A stretch of 64,000 nt of DNA, from assembly GCA_916610825.1 (NCBI GenBank), contig OU744453.1, positions 14,074,469 through 14,138,468 of the forward strand, read 5' to 3'. The translations under genes were made by a program, and so were the position numbers. The notes under the pieces were generated by a model. That model saw only the letters and a program-made list of their open reading frames with translations, ran no database searches and was not told where the DNA came from. Source of the stretch: Haliclystus octoradiatus. Taxonomy: Eukaryota; Cnidaria; Staurozoa; Stauromedusae; Haliclystidae. Of the stretch, positions 15,468 through 26,985 are shown one piece after another (the stretch's first letter is position 1; every line of letters starts with the position of its first letter).

Positions 15468-15645
15468 TGTAATGATATTTGATTGACAGGTGTCATTGAC
15501 GTCATGTCGAGAGTTAGTATTTTTCGACACCATGAGAAAGGAGTCAGTCTTGTTTTGGTCCCTGTCGTTGACATACCAAAGTGTTTAATTATATGCGTTA
15601 TTGTTTTTATTCACTTGACTCATGTTTTACCGTTGATATACTACA
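15468..15645 (+). repeat. 3' LTR of chromovirus
   Basis: 178 bp, TGTAATG... to ...TACTACA, immediately after a polypurine tract and immediately before the AGCAC target duplication. Confidence 0.95.
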
Positions 15646-15650
15646 AGCAC

Positions 15651-16420
15651 TAAAATCGATTATGATATAAAAATGACGCCGTGATTATGCCGTGATTATG
15701 AACCATTTCGTGCACGGCAAACAAAATGGCCAACACATTTGCATGTGAGAAAGTATTGGTTACTAGTCGTAATGAAAAGTAAACGAGAACAAGCTCTTAC
15801 GACTTAGTAGTTACTCTTTCGCTGATCTGAAGTCAACTTATTGTCAAGAACAAGACCATCGACTATCTCTTGCTACGAAACAATATGTAGAAACAACAAA
15901 CCCGATGATTGATTTGATTTGTTGAAGCTATTACAGCATGCTCCTCTTTTTTTCTCTCTTAAACTTGAACATTCTTCCAATTTAATATAATACTAATCAA
16001 TTCTATTTTATTATAGTGCTTATATTTATTCACATGTTTGTTACTATTAGTTATTGTTTTGAATTACGATAGTTCACAGAGTAATGCATTTTTCCTTCCG
16101 ATTGTTGATTTATAATTGTCAAATTAAATACAAATTTATTTCGAACAATATTTCCAGGGCAGCATGCTCCTGGACCCATCCGATAGGGAGGGGTTTGCCC
16201 ATTTCTGAGCTCGAAAAGTGACAGTCAGCTTCTTTCCTGGATCTGCCCCTGGGTATCAATACTTATCCTTATGTAAGTGATCTGCTTCTGTTTGGTGTTC
16301 AATGTATTATGAATAGCTGCAGGATGCCATCTTGCCTCGTATATCCGCTATTCTGGCTAGCTTTCAAATATAGTTTACTAAGCGTGGTCACGTGATTCAT
16401 GTCAAGCTCCACAAATATCG
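15651..16420. other. No gene recognised; one hAT-like terminus
   Basis: AT-rich sequence. At 16238-16251 the sequence ends GGATCTGCCCCTG, an inverted match to the CAGGGGCGGAT terminus at 9965, so the chromovirus may sit inside an older hAT-like element; the target flanks do not match. Confidence 0.35.
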
Positions 16421-16429
16421 AACACGCGT

Positions 16430-17115
16430 AGTCCTAACCCCCCAACCAACCTCTTCAAATTTTGTCCAAATCATCATAAATACTTTGATCAGTAGTTGAT
16501 CAGTTGTTATCAGGTGTTTTAAGACTGATCAAACAAAAGCGTTACAGTTATTAACGATTTTGTTGTGGGGGGAGGCAGGATTACGCCAGCCCGCTTACCC
16601 CACCAAATTCGAAAATTTACATATCAAAAGTTTGATCAAGCTGTCATAAGTACTGACCAGGCATTTATATTGCTGATCAAATTACGATCAACGAAATATT
16701 CACGTTTTAACCTGAATTTATAGGTGTAGTCCTGCCCACACCCCCATTTAACCACGACCAATGTCAAAAGATTGATCACGATGTGATCAGTGCTGATCAG
16801 ACTATAGCTAAACTGAACAACTGAAGATCAGAGAGATATTCACGTTCCACTGTTCAAAATTACCATAATCTTGGCCCCCCACCCCCTGAAACCACCCCCA
16901 ATTTCGGAAATTTTCATACCAAATTCATATCATTACTGATCAGGCATCTACTAAACTGACATTCACGTTTATCTTACTCCATTTTAAGCGTCACGCTCGC
17001 CCCCCCCCCCACTTTTCTACCAAATCTCAATCAATTTTGAAAATTTTCACGCACAAGTTTGATCACGGCTTGATCAGCGCAGAACAGGCTATTATTTTAC
17101 TGATCAGTCAAAGAA
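16430..17115. repeat. TGATCA-rich degenerate tandem repeat
   Basis: About five diverged copies of a roughly 145-bp unit. Each copy has a C-rich run (ccccacccc type), a short AT-rich stretch, then two to four TGATCA or TGATCAG palindromes and an attcacgtt word. Copies begin near 16435, 16600, 16738, 16878 and 17000. No ORF. Confidence 0.65.
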
Positions 17116-18515
17116 TTGATAGATTACTTCAAAAAAGCTTCAATGCTAACCAGAAATATGGAAAAAGTGGTAGATATGTATATTTTTTGATTCTGGTATG
17201 ATGACTGTTGCGTAGCGAGATCTTCTAGTCATTTGCATTTACGCATGTGCGGCTTCTATCAACAATAGTTGTGTGAAATAAAACTTTCAATATCTCACCA
17301 GGGCTATACATACTGTGTTTCACAGCATAAAAACCTATCATTAACATGTTACAGCTTTTATCATTGTATACCGCTTTGTTATTAAATTAAACACGTCGTG
17401 AAATATTAGCAAACATTCAAGTTGATAATAAACATAAAATATTTATTTCACCTTAAACGAATTATTGACATGTTTGACAATTTATTTTCACTAAAGTAAT
17501 TATGCAAGCATTTAAAAACCTAAATCTGTACTGATTTCGACTCTTAAATTAATGACTTTATATTCATGCACACAAACTATCAACACATTTCCTTCTCCCC
17601 GAATGCCTATGCAAAGACAATAATAACATGAAATGTTGTGTTATTGGCCCCAAAAATAGGGGCATTAATCTAACCTCTGCTAAAATGATCATTAATGAAG
17701 AACAGAGGCCATTTGAAAAGGCCACATCGTTCGAAAAATAACACGATTTACTTCTTATATCCATGTTATTGAACAAGTCATATTTAAAACTCGCAATATG
17801 ATTTTCACAATTTTAAAATGGGGAATAAAGTCGTAAAATCCCATATTAATTACCGGCGAAACTAGAAGTTAGTTATTCTTTTGTTTTGCAATGGTGGTTT
17901 GATTTGTAACATTATAAATGATCATATGTACAGATTAAAGAGAAAAGCATGGGCATTCGAATCCTATAGTCACGCGCTTCATAGATATTCTAAAAAATTA
18001 ACTGTTCCAGAAATTGTCATAAATCTTTACAGCCTTTTTATGACCCCGTACTAAAAAGCCATTGAAGAATTTGAATTGCAAATGTTTACACTCGCTGTGC
18101 AATGGTCAACTTAATTAATCAGAAGGTAAGACATCGATTTATAGCTGTATTTTCATGTTAATCTTTCATATTAAAAGTCACGGGATCAATAGCTATTGCA
18201 GAAATGAAGTTAGATCGATATTTTATCGCAAAATTGGTTTACATTTGCTCAAAACAGGTGACAAATTTGTGGCTCAAACGCCATTTGTCGCGATGCTCAC
18301 GCTACGGGGTAGACCAAAACTTTCTGTCTGTAAATGATGTTCTTAGATTTTCACATATTGATACTCCTTAAACACCAAAATTCAGCTTAAACATATTAAT
18401 CTACTAGATTTAATGCCAGAGAAATGTTGTTTCTCGCTAAGGTGAATGAACAATATATTCAACAATGCCAAATAGCAAATACTTAAAAAAAATAGCACAT
18501 GTGTGATGTATATGA
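17116..18515. other. No gene recognised
   Basis: AT-rich sequence with only short ORFs (17776-17564 minus, 18155-18337 plus) that have no motif I recognise. Confidence 0.5.
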
Positions 18516-18523
18516 AGTCTCAT

Positions 18524-18615
18524 CGCGTTGTTATCTGCGTCACAGAACGTAATTCGTCAGGAAACCTCATTCTTTGTGGATGAATTGCGTTCTGAGCCGC
18601 AGATAACAATGCGAC
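18524..18615. repeat. Imperfect foldback, possible MITE
   Basis: Two approximately 38-base arms, around 18526-18563 and 18577-18614, pair with six or so mismatches (core ttgttatctgcg against cgcagataacaa). No target duplication is clear. Confidence 0.5.
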
Positions 18616-18712
18616 GCGAACGTGTGAAATTTAGAAATTGAATGAAATTAAAAATAAAGAAAAAGTACTGTTAACCACTCAGACTCATAATTTTCTCTGA
18701 TCCATTAAGCCG

Positions 18713-19190
18713 GGTTTCCACTTGACCAAAAATGCGCTGCAGCGAAAAATTTGCGGCTACTTTCGCGGCTAAATTTTCGCTGGTTTGATTTCCACTTGAA
18801 ATTTGTTTCGCGCGCCAAATTCTACATTTTATGAAAATCCATCATGACACCAGTCAATTTGGAAGTTGTATTGATTCCACGACTGCGAATTATTCAATTT
18901 TTCTGCTCAGAAGACGTAGAGTTTATGCAGGAAAATACAGTAAACCATTCTAGGTCCGGAAAATATTTGAAGAGAGGAAAGAGAAAGGAGAGTTTCATTT
19001 ACTCGTAAAGGAAATGAAGCTCTACGACATCGAATATTTTTCCCGTACTCTTCGTAAATATGTCCTTCGAGGTTTGAACAAGTTTATATAATGATTGGTC
19101 TAGAAATTGCAAAGAAGGATACTCACATGAGAAAAGCATGTGCTTGTTTACGTTATTTGGTGACTGGAGATTCACAATTGACAAAAATAC
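18713..19190 (+). pseudogene. HARBI1-like (PIF/Harbinger) transposase N-terminal remnant
   Basis: After a GGGTTTCCACTTGACC terminus-like sequence at about 18717, the plus strand reads ERKEKGEFHLLVKEMKLYD and, after stops and a frame change, IAKKDTHMRKACACLRYLVTG followed by GDSQ. These are the N-terminal signature and the RKDTH...LRYLATGDSQ segment of Harbinger transposases (family knowledge). A TAG and a TAA-TGA pair interrupt it. The downstream DDE nuclease domain is not visible, so only an N-terminal fragment survives; the rest of the ORF 19091-19504 does not look like transposase. Confidence 0.65.
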
Positions 19191-19944
19191 AGACTACAAA
19201 TTTCAGGCAACAAAGCAATACAGGCTACAAGTTTCATCCTGCCTTCTTGTTTGCTGAAAATTTCATGACAACATCATTTTCATATGATTTTCATTGGCTT
19301 GATTCACTTTTCGCGTTTTTAAGGAATGTGCAGTCAAACTTACAAATTCCCCGCGTTGAGAGGGTGACTGCGTTGGTACTAGTACCACTTTCCCAACAGG
19401 AGCCCTGTACAATCGTTACTGATTACCGTGCTGTATTGGTCATCTTGAGAGCTAGGTTATCTGATTTTGATAAGGGATTACTCATCTCGAGTCCCTTCAG
19501 ATAAAATTAAACTAATTAGACTATTAGGGCGTTGTCTAGTTAGTCTCTCCGATTGGTCGTTTGCCTGCTATTATAGCTGTTGTTGTTGCAGTTTGTAGCA
19601 TTTTTGATGTTGACGAGACCATAACTCCGAGGGCTATCTGTTATACAACGACTTTTGCCATTAAGACCGCTGTTTTGTATATCATATCACATTTTGACCA
19701 TATCTGGAAACCGGGCTTTAGCAAGTTGTTTATATCTTTAAAATGTTATGGAGATATTTTATTTTATTTATATTATATTTTATATTTTATTTTATTTTGT
19801 TATGTTACTTATTTTATCCATGCTTTGGAATTTAATCGATTAGTAACCATGTGATATTTTGATAATTTATAATAAATAAATAGGGCTTGTTTTTGTGTGG
19901 TAGGTGAAAAAGTCTTAAAACATACATAAAAAGTTCAATTACAA
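19191..19944. other. No gene recognised
   Basis: Short ORFs to 19504 and 19561-19854; the second is a hydrophobic AT-driven frame (repeated tttatattttat). Nothing assignable. Confidence 0.4.
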
Positions 19945-20938
19945 AGTATTTATTATCCTGCTCGCAGACTCACTGTCAAAATGTAAATTTGGTAATCAGT
20001 ACAGTCTGCTAACTCGAGGTCAAAAGCTTGCCTTTGCTGAATCAGCACGGGGCGTGGAAAGGTGTAAAAACTATTATTCTACAAGGGCTGTGATTCGACG
20101 AATCAGCGAAGAGTATTTCAAAGAGAGGCTTGGTGGGCTAGACTGCAATAACTCCCCTTCCTTGTGATTTTTCAGTAAACTTCATGCCTTTCGAAATCGT
20201 TTGGAACATTTGCGATAAAATTCAATGCCCAGAATTGAGAATTAATATCATTTCCAAGACGTGTTGGAACCATTAACTGTCGTAATTGCATCAATTATTT
20301 TTAGTTATATCTCTGATTATTCTCATAAATGTATGATTTGGACAGCGTTTTTATTCAAAGCTATTACAAGCGAAGAGGCGTGACACGAAATCATCATGGC
20401 AAGGAAAATTAATTCAACAAATAACAAACACTTTAGTTCAGCCGCAGTATTTAATTGCTATAGAAAGGAAGCTATTGATGAGCCACTGTTTTTCGTTGTC
20501 TTCTTATTTTCATTATGATTACTCTGTATTTGCTTCGTTCGTTCGACAAAATAAGTCTATCAGGCGACTCATTCAAATTCGTAGCGGCTCGAGTTTAATT
20601 CCGATGAAGCATGAATTAATGCAGTAGACCATTTGATCATTACTGATGTTAAAGTCGAATTTCAGATTTATTGATAACTAGATATCTTCCCTAAAATTAA
20701 TTGTGAAATACTGACTGTAAATGAGTTTCAAGTAAATTAATAATAATATGATTGGAGTCGTTGGTCTTTTTCTGGGCTTGACTTTCGTGGCCAAGCATTC
20801 TTAGCGAAAGCGAGGTAGCCAATTTCCACGCCCCGTGCTGATTCAGCAAAGGCAAGCTTTTGTCCTCGAGTTAGCAGACTCTACTGTTTACCAAGTTTAC
20901 ATTTTGACAGTGAGTCTGCGAGCAGGCTAAGTATTTAT
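19945..20938. mobile_element. Mutator-like non-autonomous element with 107-bp TIRs
   Basis: The element spans 19954-20929 and is flanked by a perfect 9-bp duplication, AGTATTTAT (19945-19953 and 20930-20938). Its terminal inverted repeats are about 107 bp (19954-20060 and 20823-20929) and roughly 94 percent identical, starting TA(T/G)CCTGCTCGCAGACTCAC. The interior shows no transposase. Terminal sequence and TSD length match the small palindromic MITE at 546-629. Confidence 0.9.
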
Positions 20939-21920
20939 AGGCTATTAGATCAGATAGATAAATACAGTACATGCGATTTCTTTCGATAATATGGAAAACA
21001 ATCAAATAATGCAGAAGACTGATATTCTAATTACATAGAGTATTAAGTAATTCTTAAGCAAAAATTCAACAGCTAAATGTTTTTATTTTGAACAACGTTA
21101 CCGTCAGTGTTTCTAACTGCCACGTAGTTTCAAGTTAAATGATATAAAAACTATCTAATATATATACCAAAAATTAACAATTAGTCTGTTATTTTAACAT
21201 ATTTTAAGACACCAGAGACTTAATTAAATCTGATTGTCTATTTAAAAAGGGTTTCACTTAATAACTTCTTGTTTGTAAATTTCAAATATTTATGAAGTAA
21301 GGTTGACTAGTATCGATGCGAGTTATGTCATTGAGCTCGGCGATGAGAAAGCATCTAAAATTCCACAAGAAATCTATCATTGAATCGGAATATCCAATTT
21401 CAGTGGGGAGAAAATGTTCAAATAAAGTTGACTATTTGGCCGATGAGATGCTAACAATCCGTGAGCGAAAACCGACTCTAAACTCTCAGAGTGACTCTAT
21501 CCGTTTCCTGCTTTATTTGTCATATACAAACAATACATTGTAAGTAATTGAATATATTTCCTTCCTTTTGCATTGTTTAATAATTAGCAACAGTAAATGT
21601 TTTTGACCAAGCATCTGCAGGTAATCATCGGCTGGGATATAGGTTGGGGACAGCATAGTTGAGAAGTCAGCTTTCGATTGATACTATTTTTAACTGAAAT
21701 ATTGAAATTCCAAGCATTCAAGCATGGGGAGAAGGGATTGTTCGCTTTTCTTGGTATGGCAGGCTTTTTTGACATCTTACAATATCCAAATTCATATAAA
21801 CGAAGGAGACTGAACATTTCTAAATCAAGAACCAGTTAAGCATAAAATAAATGAATATTTATCTTTCTTTAATATGTTTTGACGTCAGTAAACAGCAGCC
21901 CCGTCTTCGCGTTAGAAATA
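20939..21920. other. No gene recognised
   Basis: AT-rich; ORFs at 21316-21543 (plus) and 21817-21584 (minus) have no recognisable motif. Confidence 0.4.
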
Positions 21921-22300
21921 CCATTCAATTCAATTCAAAAACTTTATTTGAGTGTCAATGTCTTTAGCTTTACAAACTAATTGGGGACACTATAATATTT
22001 AAAGTAACAAATTTATATATATATATATAACTAAATAAATAAATAAATAAATAGAAAAAAACATAGAAAAAAAAAAAAAAGTAAATTGAGTAATAACAAT
22101 AATAACTTAAATTGATTAACAACTAGAACATACATAGTAAGAACTTGCAAAGATTATATTTACAATATACATAAGGATGGTGACTGAGTCAAAGAAATGG
22201 TTCAGAAAACGGTGGTGAAGTATAAAGCTGTTGTTGCACTGTTGAAGTAAAAAAACACTATCTCTGTTGACCAGGCAGCTCTTAAGCGACGTACGAATAA
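21921..22300 (-). repeat. Possible LINE 3' tail and microsatellites
   Basis: On the minus strand the sequence ends with an AATAAAG-like signal followed by tttttgaattgaattgaatgg, a tail form common at LINE 3' ends. Upstream of it lie (AT)n, (AAAT)n and poly-A tracts at 22015-22081. No coding remnant could be assigned, so this could also be the 3' end of a host transcript. Confidence 0.35.
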
Positions 22301-23080
22301 TCATTTTTAACCAAGAAAGCCAGCAATATCAAGGAAATCAAAAATTTCATCTTTCTCCGTCCCTGGAAAGCAAGGTCGCAATGGAAGAGTTCCATTGGTA
22401 ATATTTTTAACTGATCTTTGAGATTTCGAGCTGCCAAACACGGGAGAGATGCAATTTATTAATTTCAATTTCCAAAAAACATCACTTATAATTAATTCAA
22501 ATAACATTTAGTCACAAACAATGATTCTCATATGGGGTCAGTTATTCTTTGAAATACTCAATTCACCTAGCGCGGTAACGCGATCCAAATATCAAGCATA
22601 GGTTGATACAAGCTGCAAGCTCTCAATCCGTACCCTACAAACACTTGCTCTTTCTGATATACTGTTATGATGATCAAGACTTCTTTTCTATCGATTTTGG
22701 AAGATTTTAGAAATTTAGATTACTAAATTTTTTACCGTACCACCACATATTTTTGATAGTGTTAAATTCTATTCTCGTTTGATTTACAGGCTTTTTAAGT
22801 AAGAAGAGTTTTACAGAAAATATCGAAGCCTTCTAGTCTGCTTGAAACTGTGATCCCACATACTACTTAGGGAAAACAATAGCAGCGCTTGGTGAATCTG
22901 CGAGGAAACTAAATTTTGGCGTAAGAACGTTTTCATGCTACCAAGTGGAGCTGTACGAAGGAAGTTTGTCTCAGAAATGACAATGCTTTTCAACCTTTGG
23001 AATAGTGGAACTCAAATGAGAGATATTGTTATGAAAATTATAATGATAATGCTAGCTCTATTGTTACACAAACCAAGTTT
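22301..23080. other. No gene recognised
   Basis: Short minus-strand ORFs (22507-22307, 22993-22811) without known motifs. The plus strand may contain the divergent 5' part of the LINE-like element that becomes recognisable after 23100. Confidence 0.35.
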
Positions 23081-23099
23081 AAAATCCAAAGTATAAGAA

Positions 23100-24984
23100 C
23101 ACGGTCAATGTCTAAATAGGAGAATCATGGCAAGCTGGTCAGATGTTGGGTTTGAAAGCCATCTAGAAGAAGCCCACGTAATCCAGCGGATTCCATTCCT
23201 GAATCAATCTAAAACTTTAGATCAACTTTCAAAAACATTTGCCAATTAAATGATGCAGGGAAAAGTTAATGCAGCACTGAGAATGGTGGATCGGAACACT
23301 GCAAAATGAATATTGAAATTAGCTCCCGAAACAATTGCTGAAATCAAGGTAAAGCACCCTGCAGCTAAACCTACAGATGAGTCAATACTAATCAACGGTG
23401 ACATATCATTTCTAGATAATGCCATGTTCAATAACATTGATGATCAGGAATTTATTTCAAGATCAGCTTCATAAACAAAGGGTTCTTGTGGTCCATCAGG
23501 TATAGATGCTGATGGTTGAAGAAGAATCCTTGCTTGAATCCCGCATGTCACCTCATCCCATTAGATAAAGATCTTGGAGTACAACCAATAGATTTATAGG
23601 AGGTTTTTTGTCGAACAAATCCAGTGCATGTAATGTCCAACTATGCCCGGGACAGTCAGCAGGCTGTGAGCAGCAGTACATGCATTGTCTGATATTTTTG
23701 CTGAAGAAGAAACAGATGAATTATTGCTAGTAGATACCAGCAACGCTTTCAATGCCCTAAATAGAAATGTCCTTCTCCGCATCACCAAATACATATGCCC
23801 TCCGATTTCTACGTATGTACTTAATTGCTATCAAGCACCATCTCCAGTGTTTGTTTATGGTGGCTATGAGATTGCTTCTGCAGAGTGGACCACTCAAGGA
23901 GACCCGATGGCCATGCCAGTCTACGCACTTGGTATAACTCCATTGTTATCGTTTATCAGACCATTACCTACAAGCTAGTTATGCGATGTTGCCTTTGCTG
24001 ATGATCTTGGAAGATCAGGCACTTTCAACGAATTACCTATATATGGTAGGATAAAATCCTAGAATATGGTCACAAACTTGCATACTATCCTAACCCCAAA
24101 CGGTCATGGCTAATTGTGCAATCTCTAGAGAAAGCTGAAACAGCCAAATCAATGGTCGAGTGATCACAAATCAATATGAAGCTAAACGGGCAGATACATC
24201 TGGGTGGATTTATTGGAAATGAAGAAGGAACATCTGCATACACTTCTGAGCTTGTACAAAAAATGATATGAACATATAGTGGGCCTGTCTATGATACTAA
24301 AGAGTCAACTTCAAGCTTTATAAACTGCCTTTGTTGGTGGATTTCGTCATAAGCTAGCATTTCACATTAGAACTATCACAGAGCTTCAATACGAACTTCC
24401 CTTTTTAGATCATGCAATTGACACTCTTTCAATCCCATCAATTTGCGATGGACATGTCTCCACACAGGATGAGAGAAATTTACTAGTGATCTTTACTATC
24501 TTTACTATCTTTACTATCTTTACCAGTGAAAATGGGGGGCCTGGCTTTACCAATTGTCTCTACCCTTTCTGCTAAAGAATACATCAACTCCCGGCTAGTA
24601 GCAGATCAATTATCCAGCAGCATCAAAGACCAAAGTAATGAGAGCAGCATAGCTCAAATAAGATCGTCAGTTAGACAACAATGTCATCAACAATAGAAAC
24701 GTCAACCGTCAAACTCTACTTGAAGACCTACACGCAAGAATGGGCAGTACGGGTCATTGTGAAAACCAGCTTGCTAGTGTGAAAGGGTCATCATATTGGT
24801 TAGATATATTACCTTTGAAGTCAGAAGGATTTTCACTAAGTAAATGTCAATCTTTTGATGTAATTTGCTTTCGATATCGTTGGCCAATGAAGCATGTCCC
24901 CTCAGACTGTCCATGTGGGAAAAAAGACACCATCAAACATGCTCTATCTTACCCGAAATGTAGTATATGTTTCAACGCCATGAT
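23100..24984 (+). pseudogene. LINE-like reverse transcriptase, 5' part, interrupted by BEL/Pao
   Basis: A decayed coding region read across several frames. In order it shows MQGKVNAALRMVDRNTAK, a CGPSGIDADG box, the RT core LLLVDTSNAFNALNR (first Asp), TTQGDPMAMPVYALG, FADDLG (active site, after a TAG at 23976) and a terminal WPMKHVPSDCPCGKKD segment with a Cys-Cys-His pattern. This order (RT, then a CCHC-like motif, then a nuclease-like segment found at 31465 onward) resembles LINEs of the R2/NeSL type with a restriction-like endonuclease. The expected last Cys after HALS is Tyr. The gene is split at 24984 by a BEL/Pao element and resumes at 31465. Confidence 0.7.
24488..24523. repeat. Short tandem repeat (ctttactat)n
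   Basis: Three to four 10-bp copies of atctttacta within the LINE-like coding region. Confidence 0.7.
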
Positions 24985-25258
24985 TGTTTTGTTCTAGTTC
25001 AATTTGCCATTTGTGAGAGGCGAGTCGAATACGAAGTAGTAAATAAACATTAACATAACCAAACAAGTCATATAATTTCAATCACTTTCATAATAATATT
25101 CACATTCTAAAAACACGTCTACTTTACATCATTTCGAACGTGATCCTCTGTGTCATCACAAATTCTCACGCCATATATATCACACCACGATCACACCATG
25201 ATCAATCATATTTCTTTATTTAATACAAATTAACATACAACTGATTTATTAATTTCCA
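24985..25258 (-). repeat. 3' LTR of BEL-1
   Basis: 274 bp. Near identical to the LTR at 31191-31464; the observed differences are a C/T near 25007 and an A/G near 25200. Confidence 0.95.
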
Positions 25259-25402
25259 CTTCCCCCAAATTTGAAATATTTATTTCAAATGAAAACAAAA
25301 TTAATCTATATTCTATATCTTTTTATGGTGAATTTATACTAATTGTCAATGTTCTCATTGTCTATAAATCAAATTGTTTTATTTAATTGTAATTTTCATA
25401 TT

Positions 25403-26985
25403 TTATTCTTTATTGATCAAGTCTTTCTCATTCAAACATCTTTCTTTCAGCTCTTCATTGGTTGCAATAAGACATAATTTGCTGATTGGTCTGTTGTATT
25501 CACCTGTTTTAGTTTTGATCTTTACTTTTCTAACAAGTTTATCTAGACCTGGGTATACAGCTGTAACAACACCAAGCGGCCAGATTGCTCTTGGGCTTAA
25601 ACTTACTCCAGAAATGCGTTTCTCGATAATTAAATCACCAATTTGTAAATTTCGATTCTTTTTAAACCATTTGTTTCTGCACAATAATTGTGTAGGCATG
25701 TTTCGTAACCAGACGTCCCAGAATATTTGTATGCGACGTTCAATGACAGCTACTCTATCTTTTGGATGTGGTTCTTTTTCTTCACTAAATTGTGGTATAA
25801 TCATATTTTGACCATAAAGATGGCTGTTCGGTGTAATCAGTCCACTAATATCTAAAGGATCCACACTAGAATTGGGCCACAGTGGTCTGGAATTCAATAA
25901 ATACGTAACTTCTGCCAGAGCGGTTTCCCATTCATCAGGATAAAGAGATTTGACATAACAGTCTGTCATCGCATCTAGAGCTTTTCTTATCGATTTGACA
26001 AATGCTTCCACTACTCCGTTCTGGTGGGAAGCCGTCGGACAATTCCATTTCCAGATAAAACCACGTCCTTCTAAGCAATTTTTTTCTAATTTGACATCCC
26101 ATTTCTTCTCTAAATTTTCAATTGATTTTGAGGCTGCTACCAAATTAGGTCCTTGGTCGCTGTACATCTGGCGAGGCTGGATACCTCTTAAACAAGCAAA
26201 TCTTCGAAATGCCATTATAAATTTTTCAGAAGACATTCCTTCACCTCCTTGTAAGTCATATACAAACTCAAGATGGATAGCCCTAGTGACAGTGCAAGTG
26301 AACAATGCAACATGTCCATTCTTTGTTACACCACGTCTTAGTTTGGTCTTAAGGGGTCCAAAAAAGTCAACCGCGGTAGTCCAAAATGCAGGATAACTTG
26401 CGCTTAGTCGAAAATCTGGTAATTGTCCCATTTGTTGTGTGAGTAGAGGTGCTTTCCTCTGGCGACAAAATAAACATGATTTCATCATTGTTCTTATCAA
26501 TCGAACCACTCCAATGATCCAGAGACCACTTTGTTCAATTGCAGCTCTTGTCATGTTAACTCCTGCATGACCCACTTTTTCATGGTGATGATTTTCAAAA
26601 GAACAGTATTTTTCATAACTCCCTTTTCTTCAGATGCAGCTTTCTTTGATGTTGGGCTTCTTTTCAAAATTATTGGAGCAACTAATTTTGGTTCAAAGTT
26701 TTTCATGTGTTCAAGACGTCCACCTAATCTGTATATCTTTTCATCTGAGTCAAAGAAGGGACATAATTTTTGAAATTCTTTTCCACTCCAATTTTCGTCA
26801 CTTTGCAAAGCACGGTACAGTCTTGTTGTTGTGCTGACTGAATCTTCATCCTTCTCCTTTATTGCTTCAAGTGCTCCTTCTAATGTTTCTGACTTCTCTG
26901 CTTTTGAAATAATCATTTCACTTTCTTCATTACTGATGAGTTCAGGTTTTCCTACTTTGAAACATGAATTGACCTTTCGTGGTCT
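25403..26985 (-). pseudogene. Integrase region of BEL-1 with one stop and one frameshift
   Basis: The TAA at 26988-26986 closes the upstream polyprotein, but the same frame continues through 26916-26551 with BEL-type linker sequence. A one-base frame change between about 26640 and 26580 then leads into a 390-codon ORF (26575-25403). That ORF has the integrase zinc domain (GHAGVNMTR... CLFCRQRKAP), the DDE residues (TAVDFFGPL, YSDQGPNLVAA, NGVVEAFVKS) and the C-terminal domain found in Pao integrases (IGDLIIE... RAIWPLGVV). Because the LTRs are almost identical, these two defects are either very recent or assembly errors. Confidence 0.85.

Larger units (their letters stand above)
10495..15650 (+). 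mobile_element. Chromovirus (Ty3/Gypsy with chromodomain), complete but mutated
   Basis: A full-length LTR retrotransposon: 5' LTR 10500-10677, 3' LTR 15468-15645, each 178 bp with TG...CA ends, flanked by the 5-bp duplication AGCAC (10495-10499 and 15646-15650). A purine tract, TTGAAGGAGGCAG, precedes the 3' LTR. Internal order is gag, protease, RT, RNase H, integrase, chromodomain, nearly all in one frame, so this was a single gag-pol ORF type. The LTRs differ at about 5 of 178 positions, so insertion is fairly recent. Stops at 11454, 12024, 12327, 13260 and 13942, frame changes near 13480 and 13650, and an altered RT active site show it is now inactive. Confidence 0.95.

Noticed and set aside
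9965-16251. A hAT element with ends at 9965 and 16251 containing the chromovirus
   Set aside because: The ends match the hAT consensus (14 bp with two mismatches) but the 8-bp flanks (acggctgt, ggtatcaa) do not agree, so pairing is unproven.
19091-19504. 137-codon ORF as a host gene
   Set aside because: Its first 30 residues are Harbinger transposase sequence and the remainder has no motif; it is a remnant frame.
22116-22507. Small minus-strand ORFs before the LINE-like tail as a gene
   Set aside because: No motif, no convincing splice partners; recorded only as a possible 3' tail.
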